Shown piece after piece: positions 17,408-26,730 of a DNA stretch of 64,000 bases. This DNA is from Ancylobacter sp. Lp-2 (GTDB lineage: Bacteria > Pseudomonadota > Alphaproteobacteria > Rhizobiales > Xanthobacteraceae): NCBI RefSeq assembly GCF_020523795.1, contig NZ_JAJALI010000013.1, positions 1 through 64,000 of the forward strand, read 5' to 3'. The notes below the pieces were generated by a model. It did not search any database. It was given only the letters and a program-made list of their open reading frames with translations, and was not told the DNA's origin. The position numbers were made by a program, and so were the translations under genes. The stretch's first letter is position 1. Every line of letters starts with the position of its first letter.

Positions 17408-17544
17408 ACGTCCATCTGTCCGAATGTGATCGACCGGGGCGGTCGAGGGCGGGGCAAAGCCGTCGCTCGGCCGCCCCCGGCCCGCTAGAGGCGGCGGTGG
17501 TCTGCTTCTTGCCTTGCTCCGTCCGTGCCGCATGTGAGGATCGC

Positions 17545-18390
17545 ATGACGACGGATCGGATACAGAGCAGCGGGACGGCATCGCAATTTGCCGTCCGGGA
17601 CGAAGCGTTGATGCGCTTTCCCGAAGTGTTCGGGGAACTCGTCGACCAATTGGGCACGCCGAACTTCCATCCGGCGCTCCGGTCGGCGCTCTATGCGATC
17701 GCCCACTTCAACAGCTGTGTCATCCTCTCCTTCCAGGAGGAGAAGGAGCCGACTGTGCTCGAGCGCTGCTCGATCATCAATCCCGATCGCTTCCGACATT
17801 GCTATGTGAAACAGGCCTACCGGCTCGATCCCTTCTATCGCGCGGCGATGGAGAACCGGCCCATCGGGGTCAGCCGTTGCGGCGAGCTGTCCGGCCCCGA
17901 CTTCACCGACAGCGCCTATTTCAAGTCGTACTACAAGGACATTCCGCTGGTGGACGAGATCGGCCTGCTCTGCCCGATCGAGAGCGGCCATACCGTGCAT
18001 ATCTCGCTCGGACGCTGCGTCGGCTCGGAATGGTTCGACCGCGAGACCATCGCCGATCTTCACAGCATGGAGCCGCTGATCGCCTCGCTGGTGCGCCGGC
18101 ACACCATGATCGAGGCACGGTTCGGCGCTCCCCTCGACCGACCCGCGGACCCGCCCGCCTCGACGTCTCCGACCGATCTGTCATGGCTGCGCGACTTCCA
18201 CGCGACGCAACGGGAGATCGAGGTCGCCTCGCATGTGCTCAACGGCTACACCAACCCGTCGATCTCGCTGCGGCTGGGCATATCCGAGCACACGGTGAAA
18301 GTGCATCGCAAGCACCTGTATGGAAAGCTCTCCATCTCGTCCCAGGCCGAACTGTTCCTGATGCACATGCGTCACCGGCGTCACAATTAG
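17545..18390 (+). CDS. LuxR-family transcriptional regulator
   Basis: A 281-residue regulator with a C-terminal LuxR/GerE HTH (from about residue 225: TQREIEVASHVLNGYTNPSI, then LGISEHTVKVHRKHLYGKL). The N-terminal ~200 residues form a putative ligand-sensing domain (RLDPFYRAAMEN, SYYKDIPLVDEIGLLCPI) with no receiver aspartate. It could sense a metabolite; similarity to acyl-homoserine-lactone receptors is not convincing. It sits 137 bp after monooxygenase copy 3, so it probably regulates this uptake/oxidation cluster. The start at 17545 follows GAGG upstream. Confidence 0.8.
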   Translation: MTTDRIQSSGTASQFAVRDEALMRFPEVFGELVDQLGTPNFHPALRSALYAIAHFNSCVILSFQEEKEPTVLERCSIINPDRFRHCYVKQAYRLDPFYRAAMENRPIGVSRCGELSGPDFTDSAYFKSYYKDIPLVDEIGLLCPIESGHTVHISLGRCVGSEWFDRETIADLHSMEPLIASLVRRHTMIEARFGAPLDRPADPPASTSPTDLSWLRDFHATQREIEVASHVLNGYTNPSISLRLGISEHTVKVHRKHLYGKLSISSQAELFLMHMRHRRHN

Positions 18391-18541
18391 CAAACCGCGC
18401 GTCTGCCCGGATTGCGCTCCCAGATCGTGGACACCGGCGCGACCGCCATCCAGCATCGCAAATCGCGGCGGCGCCCCTGGCGCGCAGCGCCGGCTCCGGA
18501 TGATGGGCACTCCTGGCGTGCGGTTGAACATCGGATGCCTT

Positions 18542-19357
18542 TCAGTGTTCCATCGACAAGCTCCGAAGCCACGCGACGATGGAGGCAAGGTCGTCGGTGG
18601 TCAGTTGCGCATAGGCCCTAGCCTGCATGGGTGCCGCCAGCTTTCTGCCGTCAGGCGTTATCCCTTCGACGAGCGCACGACGAATGTCATCGTCGCTCCA
18701 GCCTGACAGCGCGCGCGGTGTGATGTCTGGCGCGACGACCACGCCCCACGGCCCCTCGAAACTGGCTCCGCCCTGCCCGAGTCCCTTCTCGAGGTCCGGC
18801 TCACCATCCGCCCGAGGTGTGGAATGGCAGCCAAGGCACCTCGCCAATAGCCCGAGATACTTGCCATGCCCGATCGTGTCCGCACTCGCGACATCATTGG
18901 CGAACGAATGGCCGGCAGGAGCCGGTGGGGTGGCGTAGATCGGAGCCGCGGTGCGGTTCTTCACCGGCGCCAGCGAGCGCAGATAGGCGACGATGGCGTC
19001 ACGATCGGTATCGGTCAGCACGGCATAGAAATTATACGGCATGGCCGTCGACATCCGGCTGCCATCGGGCCTCAGCCCCTGGGTGATGGCGCGACCAATT
19101 TGCTCGTCGCTCCATGAACCGATGCCAGTCTCGGGATCGGGGGTGATGTTCGAGCCCTGCACTTTGTATCCCGGCCCCTCGATCATGCGCCCGCCGGCAA
19201 AGGGCTTGTTGTCCGGCCCCGGCGTGGTGTGGCAGCGGCCGCAGATCGCCACGGCGTTGACGAGATAGGCACCGCGGGCGATCGCCGCGTCTTCCGCGTG
19301 AACGGTCTCTGACGCCAGCAACGCGGCGATGGCCATTACGAAGCCCAGGCCCCTCAT
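18542..19357 (-). CDS. Periplasmic di-haem cytochrome c at the end of the mxa operon
   Basis: A 271-residue protein with a Sec signal peptide (residues 1-21, HA-ED) and two haem-binding motifs: CGRCH at 39-43 and CLGCH at 174-178. Its two cytochrome c domains have SNITPDPETGIGSW and APDITPRALSGWS segments like the cytochrome subunits of PQQ alcohol dehydrogenases. It is the last gene of the mxa cluster, 24 bp after the beta-propeller gene. It may take electrons from MxaG or from an alternative periplasmic dehydrogenase; this is inferred from location. Confidence 0.85.
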   Translation of the reverse strand: MRGLGFVMAIAALLASETVHAEDAAIARGAYLVNAVAICGRCHTTPGPDNKPFAGGRMIEGPGYKVQGSNITPDPETGIGSWSDEQIGRAITQGLRPDGSRMSTAMPYNFYAVLTDTDRDAIVAYLRSLAPVKNRTAAPIYATPPAPAGHSFANDVASADTIGHGKYLGLLARCLGCHSTPRADGEPDLEKGLGQGGASFEGPWGVVVAPDITPRALSGWSDDDIRRALVEGITPDGRKLAAPMQARAYAQLTTDDLASIVAWLRSLSMEH

Positions 19358-19381
19358 CGTTCCCCTCCCCGATCTTACTTG

Positions 19382-20389
19382 TTATTGATCCAGCATATCA
19401 TCACGTGGCTGCGTCCCCGAGGGGTGGGGCAGGACCAGGAGATTGCGCGGCCCCGCACCGACCGCAATCCGCGCGGTGACACGAGCCTCGGCGATGTCGA
19501 TGATCATCACCCGGTCCTCGGCCCAGGCGACCGCGGCGGCCCTGCCATGCGCGAGCGTGACGACCCCTTCCGGGTAGGAGCCTATCTTCGGTCGCGCCAA
19601 AAGAACGTGCGAGGTCGCGTCGACAACGGCAAGCGTGCCGCTTTGCTGGTTGCTGACCAACAATTGGGAGCGATCGGGCGTGATTGCGACACCATAGGGC
19701 ATCAACCCGACCTTGAAGCGGGTGATCTCCTCCATCCGCCTCGTATCGATAACAGACAGATCCCCGCTCTGGACATTGGCGACGTAGAGCCGATCCCCCT
19801 CAGCCGAGAGAGCAAGCGCGAAAGGTGCCTTGCCGGTCGGCACGGCGGCCTTGCGTGTCATTGTGGCGAGATCGACAACGCTCACCTGATCGCTCTGGCG
19901 ATCCGCGACATAAGCCCGCCGCCCGGCCGCGTCGACCACCAGCCCGGCCGGCGAGCGACCGGTCCCGACGCGCCCGGTCTCCCGGCCACTTGCAGCGTCG
20001 ACGCGGATCAATGCATCCGCGCTCCAGTCGCTGACGAACAGGGTGCGCCCGGCCTCGGTGACGGCGATGCCGAATGGCTCGCGGCCGACGCGAAAGCTCG
20101 TCTCCACCCGGCGACTTGCCACATCGATACGCGAGACGAGGCCGAGATCGGGATGGGTGACATAGAGCCTGCGCCCGTCCGGCGCGGCAGCGAGGCCGGC
20201 GGGAACGCGCGGCACCGAGATTTCAGCCACCGTCACCGCCTTGTCTACGTCAATCAGCGTTACGACGGCGGCCTGTTGCGAGACCACGGCGATCAGCGGG
20301 GCCGCCGTCGCACCAGGCGTCATGAGCAGGCCCGCCGCAAGGCCAAGGACGGCAGAACCGTGCCTCGCTATGGCGGAGAGAACGCTCAT
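19382..20389 (-). CDS. YVTN-type beta-propeller protein of the mxa operon
   Basis: A 335-residue exported protein (signal peptide about residues 1-29) made of repeated beta-propeller blades of about 42 residues. Motifs recur: PDGRRLYVTHPDLGLVSRID, EAGRTLFVSDWSADALIRVD, AAGRRAYVADRQSDQVSVVD, AEGDRLYVANVQSGDLSVID. Propellers of this kind are often found with PQQ dehydrogenases, but a defined function is not established. Its start overlaps the mxaD-like stop by four bases, so it is translationally coupled to the mxa operon. It occupies the place that mxaE/mxaH hold in Methylobacterium; I do not claim homology with those. Confidence 0.82.
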   Translation of the reverse strand: MSVLSAIARHGSAVLGLAAGLLMTPGATAAPLIAVVSQQAAVVTLIDVDKAVTVAEISVPRVPAGLAAAPDGRRLYVTHPDLGLVSRIDVASRRVETSFRVGREPFGIAVTEAGRTLFVSDWSADALIRVDAASGRETGRVGTGRSPAGLVVDAAGRRAYVADRQSDQVSVVDLATMTRKAAVPTGKAPFALALSAEGDRLYVANVQSGDLSVIDTRRMEEITRFKVGLMPYGVAITPDRSQLLVSNQQSGTLAVVDATSHVLLARPKIGSYPEGVVTLAHGRAAAVAWAEDRVMIIDIAEARVTARIAVGAGPRNLLVLPHPSGTQPRDDMLDQ

Positions 20390-20913
20390 GAACCACCGGC
20401 CTTGCTCTTGAGCCCGTCGAGCCCCTGCCGGATAAAGTCGCCCATCGCAGCGATGGCCGCCGCGTCGTCGAGCCCCTCGGGTGGCTCATTGGTCGTGTCG
20501 GCCCGGTAGAAGCGGGCATCCCACACCACCTCGCTGCCGTCGCCGGCGGGCCTCACCTCGATTGTGGCTGTATAGAAGCTCACCGGAAGCGCCTCGATGT
20601 TCTCCTTTCCAAGGCGATAAGAAATCCGCCGCTCCGCGGGGTCGACCTCGTCCAGACCTTCGGCGATGTCGCCCTTGTCCAGCGTGAGCACACGCTCGGC
20701 GCCGGCGACATCGCCGCCGGTGACGCTCACCTTTCTCACCAGCGGATGCCACTCGCCGATCGAGCCAAAGCGCGCGAGCAACGCCCACACCTTGTCCGGC
20801 GATGCCTCGATGATCACACGCTCCTCGGCGCGCTGCGGCGTCGGACCATGGGCAGCCAGCGGCGTGAGGCCGACGAAGACGAGGGCAACGGCAAGCATCA
20901 ATCTGCGCAACAT
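20386..20913 (-). CDS. mxaD: MxaD-like SRPBCC protein
   Basis: A 175-residue exported protein (signal peptide residues 1-21, LAAHG) with an SRPBCC/START-like fold: EERVIIEASPDKVWALLARFG and SIGEWHPLVRKVSVTGG. MxaD of methylotrophs belongs to this family and supports electron transfer between methanol dehydrogenase and cytochrome cL. Position directly after mxaL, as in the Methylobacterium operon order, supports the name. It overlaps the propeller gene by four bases. Confidence 0.8.
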   Translation of the reverse strand: MLRRLMLAVALVFVGLTPLAAHGPTPQRAEERVIIEASPDKVWALLARFGSIGEWHPLVRKVSVTGGDVAGAERVLTLDKGDIAEGLDEVDPAERRISYRLGKENIEALPVSFYTATIEVRPAGDGSEVVWDARFYRADTTNEPPEGLDDAAAIAAMGDFIRQGLDGLKSKAGGS

Positions 20914-20929
20914 ATTGGTTTCCTTGGCT

Positions 20930-21898
20930 TCAGGCGGGAAGTCGGTCCGGCCGATGACCGATAAGGGCGGCGAGGCCGAACAGCGTCGTCAGGGCGAGCA
21001 GCGCGAGGGAGGCCGGGATGCCGGCTATGTCGACGAGGACGTCGACCGGATGGGCGCGCGTATTGGCCTCCACCGCTGCGGACAACGAGGCGGGATCGCG
21101 CAAGGGAGCGAAGCCGAGTCCCGTCTGTGCGGCGAGGCGGCGCAAGCCGTCTTCCCGCATTGCGCTCAGATGCTCGGTGCCGGTCGCCGGCTCGCCGCCC
21201 CACGGGGCGTTGCGCGGGTTCCAGCCGGCCCGCGAAGGCGCATCCTCGGGCGGCGGCCCCTCGCGGTTCTCCTGCGGCACGTCCTGTTCGGCGTAGAAGC
21301 CGATCTCCCGCCCATCCTCATTGTATTTCGGGATCGGCGACGGCTCGGTCGCGCCGACGCCGACCAGCAGCCCAGCGACCTTGCCCGGTTCACCCTCGAA
21401 GGGCGGAAGCGCCCCGCCGGCCAATGGCGGCGCCTCCTGACCGTCGGTGAGGAAGACGAGGTCGGCGGTCAGGCTCCCGGCGATGGCGAGCGCTGCGTGC
21501 ACGCCGCGCACGACATAGCTGTCGCCCTCCCACGCCATGCGCCAATCGATCGCGTCGATGGCACCGTCGATCGCGGCGAAGTTCTCGCAGACCTCCGCCG
21601 GCTCGAACAAAAGGAAGCTGCGGCGCTCGGTGAAGATGCCGAGCCCGAGGCGGGACTGGCATGGCAGGTCGGCCAGCAGTCGGCGTACGGCATGCCTGGC
21701 CGTGGTGAGCCGCGAGACCGGTTCGCCGCCCTCGAGATAGTCGCGCACATTCATGCTGCCGGTGACGTCGATCACCACCAGCAGATCGCGGGCATGCCGG
21801 GTTAGCGTCAGGCGTGGGATGAGGAGCGCCGCGAGCAGGGCCAGCAGAGCGACGGCGAGTAGCCAGAACCGCCAGTCATGCGAGAGGCGCACTCCCAT
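20930..21898 (-). CDS. mxaL: MxaL-like von Willebrand A protein
   Basis: A 322-residue membrane-anchored protein. A hydrophobic segment lies near residues 9-30 (WRFWLLAVALLALLAALL), followed by a von Willebrand A domain with a MIDAS motif DVTGSMNVRD and the later FLTDGQE, and a C-terminal transmembrane helix. MxaL is required for inserting calcium into methanol dehydrogenase in Methylobacterium. The ATG at 21898 overlaps the mxaK stop (TGATG). The gene lies between mxaK and mxaD, the standard order. Confidence 0.82.
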   Translation of the reverse strand: MGVRLSHDWRFWLLAVALLALLAALLIPRLTLTRHARDLLVVIDVTGSMNVRDYLEGGEPVSRLTTARHAVRRLLADLPCQSRLGLGIFTERRSFLLFEPAEVCENFAAIDGAIDAIDWRMAWEGDSYVVRGVHAALAIAGSLTADLVFLTDGQEAPPLAGGALPPFEGEPGKVAGLLVGVGATEPSPIPKYNEDGREIGFYAEQDVPQENREGPPPEDAPSRAGWNPRNAPWGGEPATGTEHLSAMREDGLRRLAAQTGLGFAPLRDPASLSAAVEANTRAHPVDVLVDIAGIPASLALLALTTLFGLAALIGHRPDRLPA

Positions 21899-22470
21899 CA
21901 CGGCAGCCCTCGCGGCACGCCCGGCAAATCGGTCCACAGCCGCTTGGCAGCCTCGGGAGGAATTTCCTCGCCGGAGGTCTCGATCTGCGGGAAATCGCGC
22001 ACCAGCCGCATGGCGACGTCGAGATTGTACTTCGCATCCCAGAAGCCGGGATCGAGCGCCAACGCGCGGCGATAGCCCTCCTTGGCGAGGCGGACCAGCG
22101 GCACCGCCGGATCGATGTCGTTGCTCTCCAGATGGCTGATGGCGACCCGCAGCCGCCCATTGGCGAGATCGTAGAAGGCTGCGGCGGCGATGCGCGACGT
22201 GCCGGTCGTGGCGATGCGGTTCACCAGCGGCTGCGCCTCGTCGAAACGGTCGCGGGTGGTGAGGAACGTAAGCCGTGCGAACAGCAATTCGGGACGGGAA
22301 TCCGGTGCGACGGGAACGTCGCGTCCAGCAGCGAGCGCCGTGATATCGGCATTCGCGGCGCGGTCGAGGATGAGGCGGGCCGAGAAAATGACGCCAGCGC
22401 AGAGGCTTACGGCCAGCAGGACGGCACTGGCGAAAAAGATCAGTCGGCCGCGTCGGATACCAAGCCTCAT
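21898..22470 (-). CDS. mxaK: MxaK-like protein
   Basis: A 190-residue protein with one N-terminal transmembrane helix (LIFFASAVLLAVSLCAGVIF) and a helical periplasmic part resembling tetratricopeptide-like packing (AEAFYDLANGRL-type and GYRRALALDPGFWDAKYNLD). MxaK acts with MxaA and MxaL in calcium insertion and assembly. It overlaps mxaC and mxaL by a few bases on either side. Assignment rests partly on position; the sequence itself is weakly conserved in the family. Confidence 0.75.
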   Translation of the reverse strand: MRLGIRRGRLIFFASAVLLAVSLCAGVIFSARLILDRAANADITALAAGRDVPVAPDSRPELLFARLTFLTTRDRFDEAQPLVNRIATTGTSRIAAAAFYDLANGRLRVAISHLESNDIDPAVPLVRLAKEGYRRALALDPGFWDAKYNLDVAMRLVRDFPQIETSGEEIPPEAAKRLWTDLPGVPRGLP

Positions 22471-23540
22471 GCCGCCCTCCGCAAGGCGGGTTCCTGTCGG
22501 GCCGCAGCTACTGTGGGAACCGGTCGCGCGAGTTTGCGCTCGGCGAGCTTGGCGAGCAGGAGCAGGGCTGTCGCCACCGTCGCCACCACGAAGGCCGGCC
22601 GGGCGAGATCGCGGCGCGGCACCCGCTCGAAATAGGTGAGAGGCCGGGTTTCCTGCCGGTCGATCTCGGCAATGGCCTGCTCCACCGCCTGCGGGCTGGT
22701 CGCCTCGAAGGCGCGATAGGGAACGCCAAGGCTTTGAAAGAACAGGTGAAGATGCCGTTCCGGATTGGCCTGCGGCGTGTTCTCGCCGGGGGGCGGTTCT
22801 TCGAAGATTCCCTTGGCGCCGCGCGAGCGCAGGAACAGCCAGTAGAGATGCACGGGCGTGCGCGCGACCGCGTCGCGCAGCGCCTCCTGCACCTTACGGT
22901 CGATCAGCGCCGCGCCGTCGGACACCAATAGGATCGCCCGTGAAGCCTCGTCCTCGTCGTCGGCGAAGGAGGACAGCGCCAGAGCGAGCCCCCGCCCGAC
23001 ATCGGTGAAGGCGAGGCCGGGACGGTCGATGGCGGCGATGGCGGCGCGTACCACCTCGTGATGATCGGTCAGCGGCAGCACCGGCATCGGCGAGGTGGAG
23101 AAGGCCGCCACCCCGATGCGGTCGCGGGCCCGCCTTGCGACGAAATCGTCCAGAAGTCGTTTAGCCACAACGGATTTCGCCTCCTGGTCGCCGCTCGGGG
23201 CGCGGTCGGCGAAGCTGTTGTCCATGCTGGAGGAACGGTCGAGCAGCAGCACGAGATGCGCGCCCGTGCCCTGTCGTGCGACCATCTGCTCGCGCCGATG
23301 CAGGCCGGAAAGGCCGAGCACGATGGCGAGGATGGCGACGCTGCCGGCGAGACGGAGGACGAGATTCACCGTCCGGGAGATGCCGTCGCGTGGTGCCAGG
23401 GCGATGGCCGGGATGCCCTGGCGGGCGAAGACCGTCGCGAGAAAAGGCAGGATGGCGAGGATCGCCAGGCCGAGCAGCAGGGGGCGATCGACGCCAAAAT
23501 CTCCCACAAGCCTTTGGATTATCTCGATTATCCGGCTCAT
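22467..23540 (-). CDS. mxaC: MxaC-like von Willebrand A protein
   Basis: A 357-residue protein with transmembrane segments near residues 20-40 and 60-80, a von Willebrand A domain with MIDAS-like DRSSSMDNSF and LLVSDGAALID, and a C-terminal hydrophobic helix near residue 325 (ATVATALLLLAKLAE). MxaC is an assembly factor of the methanol dehydrogenase operon. It overlaps mxaA and mxaK by four bases at each end. The paired von Willebrand genes mxaC and mxaL fit the MoxR/MxaS chaperone system encoded upstream. Confidence 0.82.
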   Translation of the reverse strand: MSRIIEIIQRLVGDFGVDRPLLLGLAILAILPFLATVFARQGIPAIALAPRDGISRTVNLVLRLAGSVAILAIVLGLSGLHRREQMVARQGTGAHLVLLLDRSSSMDNSFADRAPSGDQEAKSVVAKRLLDDFVARRARDRIGVAAFSTSPMPVLPLTDHHEVVRAAIAAIDRPGLAFTDVGRGLALALSSFADDEDEASRAILLVSDGAALIDRKVQEALRDAVARTPVHLYWLFLRSRGAKGIFEEPPPGENTPQANPERHLHLFFQSLGVPYRAFEATSPQAVEQAIAEIDRQETRPLTYFERVPRRDLARPAFVVATVATALLLLAKLAERKLARPVPTVAAARQEPALRRAA

Positions 23541-24508
23541 GGCCCGCCCCGCTCGGCGGCCTTCAGGCGCCCGGCCAGGGTGATGAGATCGGCGGGCGGC
23601 AGTTCCGTGGCGGCCACCGCATCATTGCCGAAGAACAGGCGGCGGGAGGCGTCGAACAGGCGGCCGACCTCGGTCTCCACCGCCGCGAAGGCCGGATGGG
23701 CGCGGAAGAAATCCGGCAGATCCTCGGCGAACACGCCCTTTCCGGCGGTCGCATCGAAGGCGCGGTGCAGGGCGAGCAGGGCCGCGCGCTGGCCCGGCGC
23801 CGAGGCCGGTGAGGTGGACGATGCGGCCGATTTGGCCGATGAGGCCAGCGCCGCGCGGACTTCGCGCGCGGCACGGGCGAAGGGGCGGTCGCGGCGCCGG
23901 CCGAACGGACCCCAGCCCATCTGCCAGGCGAGCAGCCCGAGGCCGGCGGCAACGCCGCCGAGCGCGGCGAGGAGGCCCCGCTGCGTCCCCGAGGTCGCGA
24001 CCGGGCGCGGGGCGACGTCGGGGCGCAGCGCCATGGTGGTGCCCTCCCCGGTCGCGACGATTTCCCGCAAGGGCGACATCAGGAAGGACCAGGGAGGGAC
24101 GGTGATCGCCAGCTGCCTCGTGCCGTCGGTGACGGTGAGAGGTACGGCGGGGATGTCGAGCCGCTTCGGCTCCAGCGGCGCGTAGAAGGTCTGGTAGGTG
24201 AGGTCGAGCGTGTAGCGCTGCGCGCCGCCCTCGATGCCGCGATCCGTCAAACTGCTATCGGTGAGCTCCAGCCAGTAGTCGAGCGAGCGCGGGCGCGGCA
24301 GCGAGGCGGGGTCGAGCCGAAACGGCGCATCGAGCACGATGTCGGCCGAGAGCGCCAGCGTGTCGCCGATCACATGGCCGAAGGGCCGGGGGGCGTAGAG
24401 CTCCACCGAACGCAGCTGTGCGCCGGCCGACGGGGCGGCGAGCAGTGAGATTGCCGTCGGCAGCAGGCCGGCGAGGCAAAGGACGAGGCGTCGAGCGGCC
24501 CTCCTCAT
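23537..24508 (-). CDS. mxaA: MxaA-like assembly protein
   Basis: A 323-residue protein with a signal peptide (about residues 1-30), a periplasmic beta-rich domain (LRSVELYAPRPFGHVIGDT), a transmembrane helix near residue 185 (GLLAALGGVAAGLGLLAW) and a cytoplasmic helical tail with ALHRAFDATAGKGVF. The layout matches MxaA, required for calcium insertion into MxaF. It is separated from mxaS by one base and overlaps mxaC by four. Confidence 0.8.
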   Translation of the reverse strand: MRRAARRLVLCLAGLLPTAISLLAAPSAGAQLRSVELYAPRPFGHVIGDTLALSADIVLDAPFRLDPASLPRPRSLDYWLELTDSSLTDRGIEGGAQRYTLDLTYQTFYAPLEPKRLDIPAVPLTVTDGTRQLAITVPPWSFLMSPLREIVATGEGTTMALRPDVAPRPVATSGTQRGLLAALGGVAAGLGLLAWQMGWGPFGRRRDRPFARAAREVRAALASSAKSAASSTSPASAPGQRAALLALHRAFDATAGKGVFAEDLPDFFRAHPAFAAVETEVGRLFDASRRLFFGNDAVAATELPPADLITLAGRLKAAERGGP

Positions 24509-24509
24509 C

Positions 24510-25373
24510 TCAGCCCTCCATCAGCCGGCGGGCCAGCGCCTCGGTGTCGAGCGGGTCGGTGAGCGCGAAAGGACGCAGGCCGCGCTCGGCGAACAGCTTT
24601 TCGCGGGCCTGCCGGCGGGCGTTGGCTTCGCGGCGCCACCGCTCGCGCAGCGCCGGCCGCATCACGACGAGGCGAACGGCGCCGGTCTCGAGATCGGCGA
24701 CCTCGACCAGCCCCCAGCGCGGCAGCGCGGCATCCAGCAGGCCGTCCTCGACGACGACCGGCACCACGTCGTGCCGCCACAGCGCATCGAGGAGACGGGC
24801 GATCTCCGGCGCCGGCATGTGGAAATCGGAGATGAGGAACACCAGTGCGCGGCGCATCGGCAGGCGTTCCGCCGCCTCGATCAACCCCTCGACCGCCCGC
24901 CCGCCCGTGGGGCGGACGCCCGCGAGCCGGCGGCGCACTTCCTCTTCCTGCCCCCGGCGCCGCGTGAAGGGCAGGCACGCCTCCTCGCGCAGATGCGCAT
25001 CGGCACCGAACAGCGCGAAAGGGTCGCCGGCCCGCTGCGCCGAGACGGCGAGCAACGCGCAGAGATCGGCGACGCGGCCGGCGACCGCCCCGCCGAAGCG
25101 CATCGAGCCGGACAGGTCGACCAGCGCCGCCACCGGCACGGCGCGACGCGGGGCGAACTGCCGGACATGCAGCTCACCGAACGGATCGCGCAGCGAGGCG
25201 CGCAAATCGAGCCGGCGCGGATCGGGGTGGCGCAGCAGCGAGACATGGCGGCGGAACTCGCCCTCCGTCCCCTCGCCATGACCGGGATGCGCGCCGGGGA
25301 CGACGCCGTGCGGGCGCCAGCGCAGCCGGTAGGCGAGCGGCTGGAGCGATGCCTCGGGATCCACCCTGCTCAT
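24510..25373 (-). CDS. mxaS: MxaS-like DUF58 protein
   Basis: A 287-residue cytoplasmic protein of the DUF58 family: PDPRRLDLRASLRDPFGELHVRQF, then a degenerate von Willebrand-like DLSGSMRFGG and FLISDFHMPAPE. DUF58 proteins work with MoxR ATPases as chaperone-like partners. It starts within the last bases of mxaR (ATGA overlap). In methylotrophs MxaR and MxaS assist methanol dehydrogenase maturation. Confidence 0.82.
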   Translation of the reverse strand: MSRVDPEASLQPLAYRLRWRPHGVVPGAHPGHGEGTEGEFRRHVSLLRHPDPRRLDLRASLRDPFGELHVRQFAPRRAVPVAALVDLSGSMRFGGAVAGRVADLCALLAVSAQRAGDPFALFGADAHLREEACLPFTRRRGQEEEVRRRLAGVRPTGGRAVEGLIEAAERLPMRRALVFLISDFHMPAPEIARLLDALWRHDVVPVVVEDGLLDAALPRWGLVEVADLETGAVRLVVMRPALRERWRREANARRQAREKLFAERGLRPFALTDPLDTEALARRLMEG

Positions 25374-26401
25374 GGCGCCGGCACCCGCGCGAAGATGCCG
25401 GCGATGAGTTCGCCGACCAGCTTCTCGCGCCGCAGCTCATAGACCGGATCGACAAAGATCCGGTGCGCCATCACCTCCGGGAACACCGCGCGCAGATCCT
25501 CCGGCACGATCATGTCGCGGCCTTCCAGCCAGGCGCGCACCCGCGCCGCCCGCACGAGATAGCTGAGGCCGCGCGGGCTGGCACCGCCCTGGACGAGGCG
25601 TGCCATGTCGGCACCCTCGACGCTCACACCGTGGTTCTGCGGCGCGCGCACCGCCTCCCACAAGGCGAGGACATAGGCCTCCAGCGCCGGGCTCGCATGG
25701 ACGCCGAGCTGGATCATGCGCGCCACCGTCTCCAGCGCCTGCGGGTCCAGCACGCCCGGCTCGATCTCCGTCAGCAGCGCATCGACATTGTGGAAGCGCG
25801 GATCGAACACCAGCCGGCGGCGCGCCTCCTCGCCGGCCGGCATCGCCACCTGCACCTCCATCAGGAAGCGGTCGCGGGCGGCGGCGGGCAACTCGAAGGT
25901 CTCCTCGCGCTCGACCCGGTTACGGTCGGCGAAGACCTGCACATACGGGAAGCGGTACTCGCGGTTGAAGGCAGACACCGAGCGCTCCGCCATCAGCCGC
26001 AGCAGCAGCGAATGCACCTGCGGCCGGGCGCGGTTGATCTCGTTGAAGAAGAACACGGACAGCGCCTCGCCCTGCCTGAGCAGCGGGCCGGGATCGATGC
26101 GCGGCTTGCCGTCCTCGCCGAGATGGGCGTGGTAGACGAGGTCCGCCGGCATGAGGTCGATGGTGCCCTCGATCCGTTCGAAGGCGCCGCCGATGGCGCG
26201 GGCCATGGCGCGCAGCAAGGTGGTCTTGCCGACACCGACATCGCCTTCCAACAGCACGTGCCCGCGCGCGAAGGTGGCGATGGTCAGCAGGCGGATGACC
26301 CGCTGCTGCCCGAGCACGACCTTGCCGATCTCCGTCTCGAAACGGAGCGCGCGGTCGCGCCAGTCCGACAGGAGGGAGTCGGTTTCGCGTGCGAGGCGCA
26401 T
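25370..26401 (-). CDS. mxaR: MoxR-type AAA+ ATPase MxaR
   Basis: A 343-residue AAA+ ATPase: Walker A GDVGVGKTT, Walker B VFFFNEIN, sensor region DRFLMEVQV and the C-terminal lid. The MoxR family was first named from this methanol dehydrogenase gene. It partners with MxaS and the von Willebrand proteins MxaC and MxaL. The ATG at 26401 has AAGGG upstream; an ORF extension of 46 residues upstream lacks conservation. It is separated from mxaI by 329 bp, the largest gap in the operon. Confidence 0.88.
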   Translation of the reverse strand: MRLARETDSLLSDWRDRALRFETEIGKVVLGQQRVIRLLTIATFARGHVLLEGDVGVGKTTLLRAMARAIGGAFERIEGTIDLMPADLVYHAHLGEDGKPRIDPGPLLRQGEALSVFFFNEINRARPQVHSLLLRLMAERSVSAFNREYRFPYVQVFADRNRVEREETFELPAAARDRFLMEVQVAMPAGEEARRRLVFDPRFHNVDALLTEIEPGVLDPQALETVARMIQLGVHASPALEAYVLALWEAVRAPQNHGVSVEGADMARLVQGGASPRGLSYLVRAARVRAWLEGRDMIVPEDLRAVFPEVMAHRIFVDPVYELRREKLVGELIAGIFARVPAP

Positions 26402-26730
26402 GTCGCAAACCCTTGTTCGCGGTGGGGCGCGGTCCGACGGCCGATCATCCGCCGGCCCCGCGCGGCAGCGGGGCGGCGAAGAGGACACGACCGGCGTCCG
26501 CGAGGTTCGCGCGACGCCGGTCGTGCAAGGTGCCCACAACCGACAAGTGCCGGAGGAACGCGGACGGGAAGGAGATTAGGCTTCCGCCCACATGTGGGTT
26601 GGTGAAGGGCCGTCGCCCGGAAGGGGGCTAGAGCAATTCCGGCGAACCGAAGCTCCCCGGAATTGCTCCAAGATGTTGTCGATACGCATTTTCTTCACGC
26701 GAACCGGTACCCGCTTCGCGCGAAAATGCC
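26402..26730. other. Structured gap between mxaI and mxaR
   Basis: A 329-bp stretch without a gene inside the mxa operon. It holds a perfect 13-bp inverted repeat and most of an approximately 107-bp palindromic repeat element (both listed separately). Neither has a T-run on the transcribed strand. The structures lie where expression must step down from the abundant MxaFJGI to the assembly factors. Confidence 0.65.
26486..26525. repeat. 13-bp perfect inverted repeat in the mxaI-mxaR gap
   Basis: CACGACCGGCGTC at 26486-26498 pairs exactly with GACGCCGGTCGTG at 26513-26525 around a 14-nt loop. In RNA it would be a very stable stem about 85 bases ahead of the mxaR start. No U-run follows, so Rho-independent termination is not indicated; an mRNA processing or stabilising role is possible. 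Confidence 0.7.
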
